Below, one piece after another: positions 53,881 to 64,000 of a stretch of 64,000 nucleotides of DNA. Numbering within the stretch: position 1 is the stretch's first letter; every line of letters starts with the position of its first letter. Both the position numbers and the translations under genes were made by a program. A model generated the notes under the pieces. The model was not told where the DNA came from and did not search any database. It worked only from the letters and a program-made list of their open reading frames with translations. The stretch covers positions 53,671,250 to 53,735,249 of the forward strand of contig CM049318.1 of assembly GCA_026874595.1 (NCBI GenBank), given 5' to 3'. Source of the stretch: Sipunculus nudus. Its lineage: Eukaryota > Annelida > Sipuncula > Golfingiida > Sipunculidae.

Positions 53881-56537
53881 AAAGACATGGCTTGCATGGC
53901 TTGCCAACTTATACACCACACAGGGTGTGACTGGCCACCAAAGATATGGATTTTCCCTTTGGTTTAAGAGTCACTCTTTTCTGTTAATTCATCACTTATA
54001 TCCTAATGTTAAGATAATCAGCTGTTTACTGAGATACTGAGGAAACCAGATGGATGGTCTTGCAGGGTATTGCCTTGAATGGCTTGTGTCTTGACTCAAG
54101 TAAGCTTACCAGTTCAATATAAATGCCTACCAAGCCATGTATTCACTGCTACAGACCAACTGTCGGCTGCAAAATTTAATTAGGACCTGCACTATTAAGC
54201 TGCAAACAAAACACTTATTTTGGTGGTATTCTCTTTATTACTTACACTTAACATACAAGATAAAACATCATCAAAGCTTTAATTGAAAGAACATGAATAG
54301 GAATTAACCATCAATAATACATGTATCTCCTGGTCCCTAAGATATAAATTTTTCAACCATTTACAAGTAAAGTGACAGTATGATTCACAAATATAAGAGA
54401 AAACATAATGTATTCTTATCTCTCACAGTATACTGAGAATCAAAACTTTGTACAGCTTCCAACTGAACAATGTGAAATATTTACCAATCAAAGCCTGATC
54501 TTGTCAGCAAAATGCACACATCTTTCCTTACATAGACATTTAATTATGTGTGATATATGACACAACAGATATCTTTACACATCTAATTGTAGTTTAAATT
54601 TACAAAGTTAAATATTGCTCAGAATTCAGGTGTGCAGGGGTAAGCATCTGGGACGCTCAAATTCTCATTTGGAAGCTCAGTTCTTGGTGCCTGAGCGTTT
54701 GATTGGACTGGCAATTTTTTTGCTCTAACAGAGGATCTAAGCTGGATCTTGTAGGAGGCACTAACCACGACCAACTACCCCAAACAAACCAGTCAAAAAT
54801 ATCCTGTCAGCTGACAATTCACCCTTATATTTCACCATAACAGGATAATCATATAAGAGCACAATATAAAAACCATACAGTGATACACTAATGTTGTAAC
54901 ATACTAAAATATTTATCAAAATTGTTAAAAATTTGACGAAAATCCCGAAACCTTTGGACATTCCTTAATCATTGTGACTGTCCAAAATTTGGCCCGAGCA
55001 TTCAAGACCTTCCGATTTACCTTCCAATTGGCAGCCCTGTCAATCTTCAAGTTTTGCTAGCCAAATTAATAATAGAGCATTCCAGTAGAAGAGTTCAATT
55101 AATTCAAAGTCAGTCCTCCCCTCTTTCAGAATTATGATGAAATAGGAAATTTCATACAGTGGCTGAGACCTGTTAGAATGTTTTCTTTTTCATTGCTATG
55201 TCAATATTGTGATATACTAATTATGCTTTTGAAATCCACAACAGTATTCACTGTAAAAGCTTGTAAAGTTTCTGTAATGTTACTGAAAATGATGTAAATT
55301 AATTATTACCCAGACAATAATCCAAAAGGGAAGCTTTAAAATAAAACAAAGAATAATGATTAAAAGGGGATTATATTATCTTTTTCTAGTAGTCACCATG
55401 AGCTAATAGAATATAAGGTCTAATGGCTTTACATTTTAGCTGGTGATACATTTGCCGTGCTGTGACAAATTGCTGTGCAAGAGCACTTCATTTACATTTG
55501 TAATAAACAAATTAGATTTCCAAGCATATTTAGTAATTACATGAACTAGCAGTAAACCTTTATTTCAACATGCGACCTGTGACATCTGGGGTTTAAGTGT
55601 ACACAAAATGGCATGAGAGGTTTTGAGAAACTATGAGAAATACACCTGACAAGGGCCCATGGGTGCCACAGAAAAATACTTCCAATGATAGTGTACATAT
55701 GGAGAATCTATCTGCAGAGAAAGTTTGGTGGTAAGGGGACTTACATTGACAACATTTAGTATGGAATAATGCTTTTTTGGGCCACACCCAAAAATCCTAA
55801 AAGTATGGTAGTATATCACTTTATAGGTCCAAAAATAGAGGCCCACATGAGTACTTGAGTACTGATCTCTGAACTGAGTACTTAGTTATAATTACTCAGA
55901 CCAGACGACTCCTTTCAGCACCAATGTCACTGTTACTCTACCTCCTGTAAAGCTTTACATATCTGACCATTTTAATTAACAATGCCACACAAAGGGTATG
56001 GACTTTTTAATTAAAAATACCACACAAACTGTATGGTTTTATTGTGTTTAATGAACTGGACCAAATAATAGCCAAAAGTATTCTTTTTCAGAGGAGGAGC
56101 TAAAATAGAGGTCAGTTACTCTGACTGAGAATATGAACCACTTTGTTACCCGGTATGCAGACTAACATAAGAAGAGATTATAAATTTCTTGACCTGATAG
56201 CAACTACAAGTTTCACAACATTCTTTTGACAACATAAATGATCATAACAATAACAAAAGAACTCTCACTTATACGAGTTTAACAGAATGAGTGTTGAAAA
56301 ATGTTTTCTTTTTTCCTACTGTATCAAGTGTTTAGGCTGTTATGTCACATCTTCAATCAAGATCAAAACCATCTACTTATAAAGGGAAAGCAAAGCCAAG
56401 GAGAATCAGCATTCCTTCTCTAGTATCTTATTCTTGTGTGGGGCCTAAAAAAGATAAAACATAAGTATCAACTGATGCATCATTTTGTATTAACTACCTT
56501 GTTTCAGGCTTCTGTGCTGTCTGTTCTATCTTATAAA
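53881..56537. other. Region downstream of gene B
   Basis: No coding signal. AATAAA on the minus strand is found at 56038-56043 (about 655 bases beyond the gene B stop) and at 54234-54239; either may be a poly(A) signal. The rest is AT-rich with no repeat family that I recognise. Confidence 0.4.
56038..56043 (-). terminator. Candidate poly(A) signal of gene B
   Basis: AATAAA on the minus strand in CAATAAAACCATAC context, downstream of the gene B stop codon. It is the nearest canonical hexamer seen; no transcript evidence. Confidence 0.35.
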
Positions 56538-56539
56538 TG

Positions 56540-56690
56540 GATCTGATGCTGCTGCACTCTGGTGTCTTCTTACTGAACAATATCCATCAGAGTCCTCTGT
56601 GTCACTTCATTAAATTATCTCCATCAGAGCCCTCTGGTGTCTCTTCATTAAATCATCTCCATCAGAACCCTCTTAGTGTCAGCTCATCAA
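56540..56690 (-). repeat. Three-unit tandem repeat in gene B 3' UTR
   Basis: On the minus strand GATGGAGATGATTTAATGAA and flanking AGACACCAGAGGG recur three times at about 48-base spacing, directly after the stop codon. Confidence 0.65.
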
Positions 56691-56697
56691 AACAATT

Positions 56698-57084
56698 CTA
56701 CTTGTACTGCTGCCACATGTTAGTTTGACCTGACCCAGGTGCTGACACATTCTGCTGAGCCGTTGGGTTAACACCAATCCACGTTTGGTACTGTGGGTAG
56801 TTTGCTGCCATCTGGCTGTAACTATAGGAAGTATTCACCGGCTCTGGCTCCGTGGGTAAAGGTGGCTTGGGAGCGGGGTTATCTTGAGGGAGTGGGGGTT
56901 GGAACTGTTGATAGCTTACTTGAGACGACTGTTGTGGCTGTGGAGGGGGTGGAGGAGTTAACGGAGGGGGCGGAGGAGGAGGGGAGGTCTCCCTTGCTGC
57001 TGCCGACCCCTGGCGAGACTTGCGAGAATGTTTGTCTATACCTGCCGTCTTTGATGTTGCTTTTTGAACAGGACTTGCAACTTC
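56698..57084 (-). CDS. Gene B last exon: proline/glutamine-rich tail
   Basis: 128 codons plus TAG. The acceptor is TTGTAG|GAA. It begins EVASP, matching DLASP of the gene A last exon. Then come a basic KHSRKSRQG stretch, two polyproline runs (SPPPPPPPL, TPPPPPQPQ), and a Tyr/Gln-rich end (SYSYSQMAANYPQYQTW, TNMWQQYK). Polyproline runs are candidate SH3/WW/profilin ligands. The last 100 residues share composition but not sequence with the gene A tail. Confidence 0.87.
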   Translation of the reverse strand, partial: EVASPVQKATSKTAGIDKHSRKSRQGSAAARETSPPPPPPPLTPPPPPQPQQSSQVSYQQFQPPLPQDNPAPKPPLPTEPEPVNTSYSYSQMAANYPQYQTWIGVNPTAQQNVSAPGSGQTNMWQQYK

Positions 57085-60000
57085 CTACAAGAAAAAGATT
57101 TTTTTTTCGCATTAAATTTGATTCAAACAGACTTGAATTCCTCTGAGTATTCACAAAACTAGTCCAATACATTTTGTTGAATTTAATAAAGTAAAAGAAG
57201 ATTAATAATCCATTTTTATGGATGTAGATCTAATTATAGTTGTAAACTCAGTCACAGATTGTTATTAATACCTATGCTACAAAATTTAAAATGAAGCCAA
57301 ACTTTTTAAAGATGCACCAAAAACTGTCATGGTTCAGATGTTACAGACTACTGCATTCAACCTTTATCAGTGACTTTCAAAGCATAGACTAGTGCCTTGA
57401 ACAATACTGTTGTTGACTTCATCTTTGCAAGGGTTTCCAATTCACGATATTCACACAAGGGAAAAAAACTTTCATGAATCAAACAACCCTTTGTCACAGG
57501 TCTGCAAGCCATCATACAATGACCACATGAGCACCTTACCAGATTTCATGAGATAGTGAGAAGTTCATTAAATGTCTGATCACCATCAACCCACTCTATG
57601 CCAAGCAATAAAGTATGGATTTATTATTATTCAATACGAGGTAAATTCCTAGAGTGGGTAGACTCTGTCCAAAATGCAACTAGGTAAGTACATGAGGAAT
57701 AGTATCAGGATAAAATATATTTATGAATTAATTTGATAAAATCCAATAATTTCAGTATACGTCGGGGGAGAACTTAAATACTGCAAAAAAATAAAACCCT
57801 TGTGAAACACTGAACAAGGCCTACAGGCCTAATGTGAACCTGTGCAAAGTTTGGGAGTATGAGTGGAGGTTTATTTTTAAAATTTAATATTGATCCTTTT
57901 AAGTCCTGCATATCTACCTTTGTCATTATGATTTTCAGCAAAATGGACATTTTGAACCTGCAAGTTTCAGACTAGGACATTTTAAAACTAGAATATGGGT
58001 AGTCGACAAGTGACTGGACTGGATTAAGTGGCAAGGGGAACAGAGTGAGGTGTTTTGCATATTAGCATGGATGTCTGCAGCGTAAACCTGAATGTAGGTG
58101 GTGCCACCTGTCATAAAATCGAGAAAATTGTCCAGGATGTATAAACCTGCAAAATTTCAGGTGGATAAGTCAAACCACAGCTGAGATATGAGTGATTTTG
58201 TGCCAAGGCAGATGAACAGATTGATGCTGTGCATAAATGGTTGCACATGGTGCCAACAGTTTTGCCTATGATGAAGAACTATGTGAGATCTATACACATG
58301 CAAAATTTTGGCCCAATTGGTCAAACAGTTTTTAAGATATGAGCTTGGATGTCTGCAGAGTAAACCTGAATGTAGGTGGGCCACCTGTCATAAAATCGAG
58401 AAAGCTGTCCAGGATGTATAAACCTGCAAAATTTCAGGTGGATAAGTCAAACCACTGCTAAGATATGAGTGATTCTATCCCAATGCAGATGAACAGATGG
58501 ACGCTGTGCATAAATGGTTGCAGCTGGCGCCACCACTTTTGTCTATGATAAAGAGCTATGTGAGATCTATACACATGCACAATTTTGGCCCAATTGGTCA
58601 AACAGTTTTTAAGATATGAGCTTGGATGTCTGCAGAGTAAACCTGAATGTAGGTGGGCCACCTGTCATAAAATCGAGAAAGCTTTCCAGGATGTATAAAC
58701 CTGCAAAATTTCAGGTGGATAAGTCAAACCACTGCTGAGATATGAGTGATTTTGTGCCAAGGCAGATGAACAGATGGATGCTGTGCATAAATAGTTGCAG
58801 CTGGCGCCACCAGTTTTGTCTATGATGAAGAGCTATGTGAGATCTATAAACATGCAAAATATTGCCAAATCGGTCAAACAGTTCCCGAGATATGAGCTTG
58901 GAGGTCTGCAGAGTAGATGTGAATGTATGTGGCGCCACCTGTCATAATTGTGAAAGCTGTCCAGGATGTATAAACCTGCAAAATTTCAGGTGGATAAGTC
59001 AAACCACTGCTGAGATATGAGTGATTTTATCCCAAGCAGATGAAAAGATGGGTGCTGTGCATTAATGGTTGCAGGTGGCGCCACCAGTTTTGCCTATGAT
59101 AAAGAGCTATGTGAGATCTATACACATGCACAATTTTGGCCCAATTGGTCAAACAGTTCCCGAGATATGAGCTTGGATGTCTGCAGAGTAAACGTGAATG
59201 TAGGTGGCGCCACATGTCATTATCTGGGAAAACTGTCCAGGATGTATAAACCTGCAAAATTTCAGGTGGATAAGTCAAACGACTGCTGAGATATGAGTGA
59301 TATAAACCCAAGGCAGATGAACAGATGGACGCTGTGCAAAAATGGTTGCAGGTGGCGCCACCATTTTTAGTGTATGTTATAAAGCTATCAAAGGGCTACA
59401 TTTGTGCAAAATTTTTAGCCTGATTGGTCAAACGGTTCCCGAGATATGCGGGTTTATGTGTGATAACAGACGCACAAATGGACACTGGGCAGCAAGGAAA
59501 GGTCAAAGGTTAACCAAAAATGAGGGCGCGGCAGTTCACATGTGACCTGATCATAAACCTGATTCGCTTAAAATGCAAACCAATTTTTTTCAAACAGTTG
59601 AAAGATATAGTTCCAATAATCTGGGAATTCTGCATCTAAACATTGTGTCTAGACATCTAGACCCTGTGTCTAGACGTCTAGACACATTGTCTAGACACTT
59701 CCCCCCTCCCCCCCCCCCCCACCCCGAACCAGGTCAGTTGCCATAGAGATGTCTGGACCCCACCTGTTTGTACTGAGTGACCTCTTGACTTGGCTGCTGA
59801 AACTCAGCAAGTTGTCAAATCTGTTTTCAAATACAGAAAGCCTTTTTCAATTGGCTACAATGCTTTTTTAAAACTGTATTTACATAATCTATTCTTATAA
59901 AAATGGCAGAACCCTACCATAGAATAATTCTTGTAAAGTTTAACCCAATCAGCTTAACAGTTTCATCATACATCAGTGTATAAGCTAGAAGAGTTTAAAA

Positions 60001-63000
60001 TTACATTTTCGCTTGTAAAAAACACATCAATGTAGGTGGCGCCACCAATACCTCAAAATCAGATATGACATATGTGACAAACATTGGTATAAAATTTAGT
60101 GATTATAGCTCTAGCCGTTTCTGAGGTTTTAATTTTAGTGTGCCTTTTTGTACAGAAGACTAAGTTCAACCTCCTGTAACTCGGCCAAAAATCTCCGAAG
60201 TGGAACCATTCAAACAATTTTGAGACAGATTGTTCAAGGGATCATTTCTGTGAAATATTGGACAATTTGGCTGGACAGTTTCAGAGCAGAAGATTTTTAA
60301 AGGTTTTTAAGCTTTTTCTCTATAAAATCTAAATTAATGCAGATACCCAATAATAAGCTCTAGGGCACCAAGTTTCACATGTCACTAATTCTTAAATGTA
60401 ATTTGAAGCTGCTAGCTTCGACAGTTTCTGACTTACAGCCAAAGACAGCTGAAAGCCAGCCCTGGAAGGCGGACGGCTGACGACGATGCTGCGCCATCGC
60501 ATAAGCTCACATGTTCCTAAAAAGGTAATGTCATGGAATTTTAACCTTGAGCACAAATATGATGTCAACTACAGTATTTCTATACAGGATGAGATATAAC
60601 ACTGAAAAAGGCCATCGGAGGCCAGAATAGAGACCACTCTGTCAGTCACAGATGTCAACGGTTACCTCTCCTGGCTGACCCTTTCGTCGCCTCAGCAGAG
60701 CTTCAGTCAAGGTTGCAGAAACTTTCAATGCAATACGTGCCGCATCGTCATCCATCTCTACTGAATCAGCCTGAATGTATAAAAAAGAAAACTCAAATAG
60801 GAGAACCCTCTCCAAATGGTTAAATACTGACCATAAGAGAACCCTCTCCAAATGGTAAAATACTGACCATAAGAGAACCCTCTCCAAATGGTAAAATACT
60901 GACCATTAGAGAACCCTCTCCTAATGGCAAAATACTGACAAGAGTACCTTCTCCCAATGGTAACATACTGATAAGAGAACCCTCTCCTAATTGTAACATA
61001 CTGACAAGGAAACCCTCTCCCAATGGTAACTAAAAACATACTGAAAAAGGAACATTCTCCCAATGGTAACATACTGATAAGAGTACCCTCCCATAATGGT
61101 AACATACGGATTATAAACATTTATTTTAGATGGATTATACAAATAGTTATTATAACTAATCAGGGCTCTCCCCATGGCTCTGGTGGTGGCATTCTGTAAT
61201 GTCTAGAGGCTGAGGAAACAAGAAAATCCAGAGAAAACCATTGGCCTTGCAAGGACAACTACAACCTACTCTAATAGCCATGCCAAGTATTGAACCCAGG
61301 TCACCAACCAAGAGAGCCAAGCATTTTACCCCTCGACTGTCCAGGCCCCTAATATACTGATAAGAGAGCTCCCTCCTGATGGTAATACACTGATAAGGCA
61401 GCTCTCTGATTGTGGTAACATAACGATAAGACAGCTCTCTCTTCATGGTAACATGCTGATAAGGTAGCTCTTTCTTGATGGAACATACTCATAAGACAGT
61501 TCTCCTGATGGTAACATATTGATAAGGTAGCTCTCTCTTGATGGAACATACTCACAAGACAGCTCTCCTGATAGTAACATATTGATAAGGTAGCTCTCTC
61601 TTGATGGAACATACTCACAAGACAGCTCTCCTGATGGTAACATATTGATAAGGTAGCTCTCTCTTGATGGAACATACTCACAAGACAGCTCTCCTGATAG
61701 TAACATATTGATAAGAAAGCTCTCTCTTGATGGAACATACTCATAAGACAGCCCTCCTGATAGTAACATATTGATAAGAAAGCTTTCTCTTGATGGAACA
61801 TACTCATAAGACAGCTCTCCTGATGGTAACATACTGATAAGACAGCTCTCTCTTGATGAAACATACTCATAAGACAGCTCTCTTGGTGGTAACATATTGA
61901 TAAGATAGCTCTCTCTTGATGGAACATACTCACCGGACAGCTCTCCTGATAGTAACATATTGATAAGAAAGGTCTCTCTTGATGGAACATACTCACAAGA
62001 CAGCTCTCCTAATGGTAACATATTGATAAGGTAGCTCTTTCTTGATGGAACATACTCTGATATCAGACAGCTCTCCTGTTGATAACATATTGATAAGACA
62101 GCTCTCTCTTGATAGAACATACTCATAAGCCAGCTCTCCTAATGGTAGAATATTGATGAGATAGGTCTTTCTTGATGGAACATACTCATGATACAGCTCT
62201 CCTGATGGCAGAATATTGATAAGATAGCTCTATCTTGATGGAGCATACTCATAAGACAGCTCTCCTGTTAGTAACATATTGATAAGATAGCTCTCTCTTG
62301 ATAGAACATACTCATGATACAGCTCTACTGATGGTTGAATATTGATAAGATAGCTCTCTCTTGATGGAACATACTCATGATACATGGGGGTTTGGAGACA
62401 TGATTGAAGGAGATATGGAGACATGATTGATGGGGATGTGGAGACATTGTGGAGGGGGATAAAGTGGTTGGGGAGATATACTGGAGGGGATGTTGTGCAT
62501 ATGGAGACATTGTGGAGGGGGATAAAGTGACTTGGGAGACATGGTGGAGAGGAATGTGGAGAAATGATGGACAGTGATGTAGTATATGTGCAGACATGAA
62601 TGAAGGGGATGTGGTGGAAATAGAAAGATGGAAGAGGGGATATGGTGTATAGGAGGACATAGTGGAGGGGGATTTGGTGAGTGTGGAAATATGGTGGAAG
62701 GGGATGTGATGGAGGGGGAGACGTGGTGGAGGGGGAATGTTTTGGTATGGAAACACGGTGGAGGGGATGTGGTAAATGTGGAAACATTGTGAAAGGGGAT
62801 GTGGTCAATGTGGAAACACAGTGGATGTGGAGATATGGTAGAGGAGTGGAAGTTTAATATATATGGTGGAAGGGGATGTGCAGACATGGTGGGCAGGATG
62901 TAGTGGATGTGGAACCATGGTGGAAGGAGATGAGGTGGTTGTGAAAACATGGTGGGAGACATGGATGAGGGAGGGATGTAGTAGGTGTGGAGACATGGTG

Positions 63001-64000
63001 GAGGGTGGATGGGCAGACACCATGGAGTTGCATGTGGAGACAAAGTTGAATGAAATATGGACATGTGGTGGAAGGAGATGTGGAGACATTATTAAGGGAG
63101 AAAAGGAGACATGAAATGTTGTTGTACACAAATTTTGACAGCTAATCTTTCCTCACTGAAAACAGAGAAAAGAAAATAACTCACCATAGCTTTCAACATC
63201 TTTTCCATTTCTGCTGGTACTGGTCCATCAGCCTTTTTCTGGATGGACTTTTTCACACTTGCCTGAGGCTGGGTCTTCTGTGAGGTCCCGGTGTTAGCAG
63301 ACTGCTGTGACTGTGATAATGCTGATGCACCAGTCTGTGTGGTGCTCCCTGGCACCAAACCATATTGTCCGTATTGTAAATTATAAGCTGCACTGCCTGC
63401 TGCTGTATTGTAAGACATAATTGTACCACTGCCTACAGGCATGCCGTACTGCGATAGTGTGCTGTCTGAGGTCATACCATACTGTAAGGCAGTGTTGGCC
63501 GTTCCATCTGTCATACCATACTGTGCTGCGGTGTTTCCATATTGGTATCCATACTGGTATGCATTGTTTCCATAGGCCATACTGTACTGATATGCCGTGC
63601 TATCAGTAACCATACCAGATTGTGATGTGGTGCTTTCAGGAAGCATGCCATACTGTAACGTACTATCAGGAGGCACACCAGACTGTGTTGTGGTGCCTTC
63701 AGCAGACATGCCATACTGTGATGTGGTATCAGGAGTTACACCAGACTGTGATGTGGTGCCTTTAGCAGACATTCCATACTGTGATTTGGTACCAGAAGGC
63801 ACACCAGACTGTGATGGGGTGCCTTTAGCAGACATGCCATATTGTGATGTGGTGCCTTCAGCAGACATGCCATATTGTGATGTGGTATCAGGAGGCACAC
63901 CGTACTGTGATGTGGTGCTATCAGGAGGCACACCAGACTTTGATGCACTGCTTATAGGAGGCACACCAGACTTTGATGTACTGCCTTTAGGAGGCACACC
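56698..64000 (-). CDS. Gene B (partial): paralogue of gene A C-terminal module with prion-like repeat
   Basis: Gene-level entry. Three exons (63185-64000, 60666-60770, 56698-57084) join in phase 0 and give about 435 C-terminal residues; the 5' part lies beyond the right end of the window. Order: S/T/Q-Y-G-M repeat, Gln-rich linker, basic KKSIQKKADG patch, helix module (PAEMEKMLKAM, then ADSVEMDDDAARIALKVSAT and on), then a proline- and glutamine-rich tail ending WQQYK. It lies in the same orientation as gene A and upstream of it in the direction of transcription, as expected for a tandem duplicate. Whether the missing N-terminus also has zinc fingers cannot be told. A nuclear RNA-related role is inferred from the shared module and composition. 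Confidence 0.8.
57085..57820. other. Last intron of gene B, 3' part
   Basis: AT-rich. Holds a partial match to the TA-flanked MITE near 57425-57480 (GCAAGGGTTTCCAATTCACG). Otherwise nothing supported. Confidence 0.4.
57821..60530 (+). repeat. Composite tandem-repeat element, copy Y (last intron of gene B)
   Basis: Same element as 17783-19660: it starts AAGGCCTACAGGCCTAATG and has the same 5' part, a longer core with GGTGGCGCCACC-type sites (full or degenerate, near 58098, 58524, 58803, 58928, 59076, 59206 and 59349), the GTCTAGAC cluster at 59643-59700, a C run, and the 3' part ending AAGCTCACATGTTCCTAAAA. The flanks after the core are about nine-tenths alike by eye. Confidence 0.8.
60666..60770 (-). 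CDS. Gene B exon: conserved helix module
   Basis: 35 codons, phase 0-0. The acceptor is ATTCAG|GCT and the donor GAG|GTAACC. It aligns with gene A exon 16 over its whole length with one residue fewer: D-[ST]-V, A-A-x-x-A-L-x-[LV]-S-[AT], LT-[QE]-ALL, R-x-x-G-[SQ]. The donor at +3 to +5 (AAC) is weaker than that of gene A. Confidence 0.87.
60780..61130 (-). repeat. Minisatellite, about 36-bp units (gene B intron)
   Basis: The plus strand shows repeated GAGAACCCTCTCCAAATGGT followed by a variable AAAATACTGACC or AACATACTGA block, about nine units with small indels. Confidence 0.8.
61160..61355 (-). repeat. tRNA-derived SINE-like element (gene B intron)
   Basis: Minus strand: a tRNA-like head with GTCGAGGGGTAAAATGC (box A-like region), box B GGGTTCAATAC, then GTAGGTTGTAGTTGTCC. 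The same family as 21680-21860. It is inserted between two minisatellites. Confidence 0.55.
61356..62390 (-). repeat. Minisatellite, about 60-bp units (gene B intron)
   Basis: Around 17 units on the plus strand built from CTCTCTCTTGATGGAACATA, CTCATAAGACAGCTCTCCTG and ATGGTAACATATTGATAAG. Many units match closely, so the array is young or homogenised. It produces long chance open frames on the minus strand. Confidence 0.85.
62391..63115 (+). repeat. Purine-rich tandem array (gene B intron)
   Basis: About 720 bases with strong strand asymmetry: the plus strand is mostly G and A, made of GGAGGGGGATGTGG, GGAGACATGGTGGA-type words with a loose period of 18-40 bp. The pre-mRNA strand of gene B would be pyrimidine-rich here. 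Confidence 0.75.
63185..64000 (-). CDS. Gene B exon: prion-like YG repeat and start of helix module (5' end open)
   Basis: The frame is open from the window edge. It holds at least 14 copies of a degenerate unit of 11-14 residues of the form [ST]-Q-[YS]-G-[MV]-[PS]...[GD]-[TS]-T, e.g. TTSQYGMSAEG and TTSQSGVPPD. Then come a Tyr/Asn/Ala part and a Gln/Ser/Thr-rich linker. The end PVPAEMEKMLKAM aligns with PSELELLFKSM of gene A exon 15. The donor is ATG|GTGAG, phase 0, at the same place as in gene A. The composition resembles the Ser/Tyr/Gly/Gln domains of FET proteins, which drive condensation (analogy only). Confidence 0.88.

Noticed and set aside
56440-56500. Mini-intron of about 50 nt in the gene B 3' UTR (AAG|GTAGTT ... 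TTTTTTAG|GCC)
   Set aside because: Sites fit the consensus, but the intron would be very short and nothing else supports it.
61349-62126. Long minus-strand open frames of 215 and 227 codons
   Set aside because: They arise from the 60-bp minisatellite: unit length divisible by three keeps two frames open. They lie inside the gene B intron.
62230-63131. Several Pro/His/Ser/Thr-rich minus-strand open frames
   Set aside because: Translation of the purine-rich array in three frames; overlapping each other with the same composition.

Overview
This is a eukaryotic, intron-rich, AT-rich invertebrate window, most likely from a mollusc and probably a bivalve. That is an inference from the gene architecture and from the dense family of tandem-repeat-cored interspersed repeats; no species marker is present. 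No rRNA gene, complete tRNA gene, CRISPR array or bacterial-style gene was found. Almost every open frame in the window is a chance frame in repeats or introns. The support for coding comes from splice-consistent exons. LAYOUT: 1-8593 is a 3' flank full of repeats. 8594-37409 (minus strand) is gene A. I reconstructed it as 16 coding exons whose splice sites and phases all join, giving a predicted protein of 1062 residues: a very acidic N-terminus, three C-x2-C-x12-H-x5-H matrin/U1-type zinc fingers, a fourth finger with a loop one residue shorter, an arginine-serine (RS) domain, a short Pro/Ala segment, a helix-like C-terminal module and a Gly/Ser/Tyr/Gln-rich tail. 37457-56697 is the region upstream of gene A and downstream of gene B. 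It holds a candidate CpG-rich first exon near 40.25-40.35 kb, several small DNA transposons (MITEs), a decayed LINE 3' end and large repeat arrays. 56698-64000 (minus strand) is the 3' end of gene B, a tandem paralogue whose last three exons match the last three exons of gene A in intron position and phase; it runs off the right end of the window. HOW THE GENES RELATE: both proteins carry the same module across two exons, roughly P-[AS]-E-[LM]-E...K-[AS]-M, then D-[ST]-V...AL..S..LT.ALL.R..G, then [DE]-[LV]-A-S-P. In gene A it follows an RS domain; in gene B it follows a prion-like Q/S-Y-G-M repeat. Matrin-type fingers, RS repeats and Tyr/Gln/Gly low complexity together suggest nuclear RNA or RNP proteins; the exact function is not known. 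The most unusual structures are: an intronic array in gene A of nine extra copies of the 3' part of exon 16, each with its own 5' splice site; a GC-AG intron feeding a 25-nt exon whose skipping would truncate the protein; and a repeat superfamily whose otherwise different members share the palindrome GGTGGCGCCACC and a terminal GTATCC hairpin.
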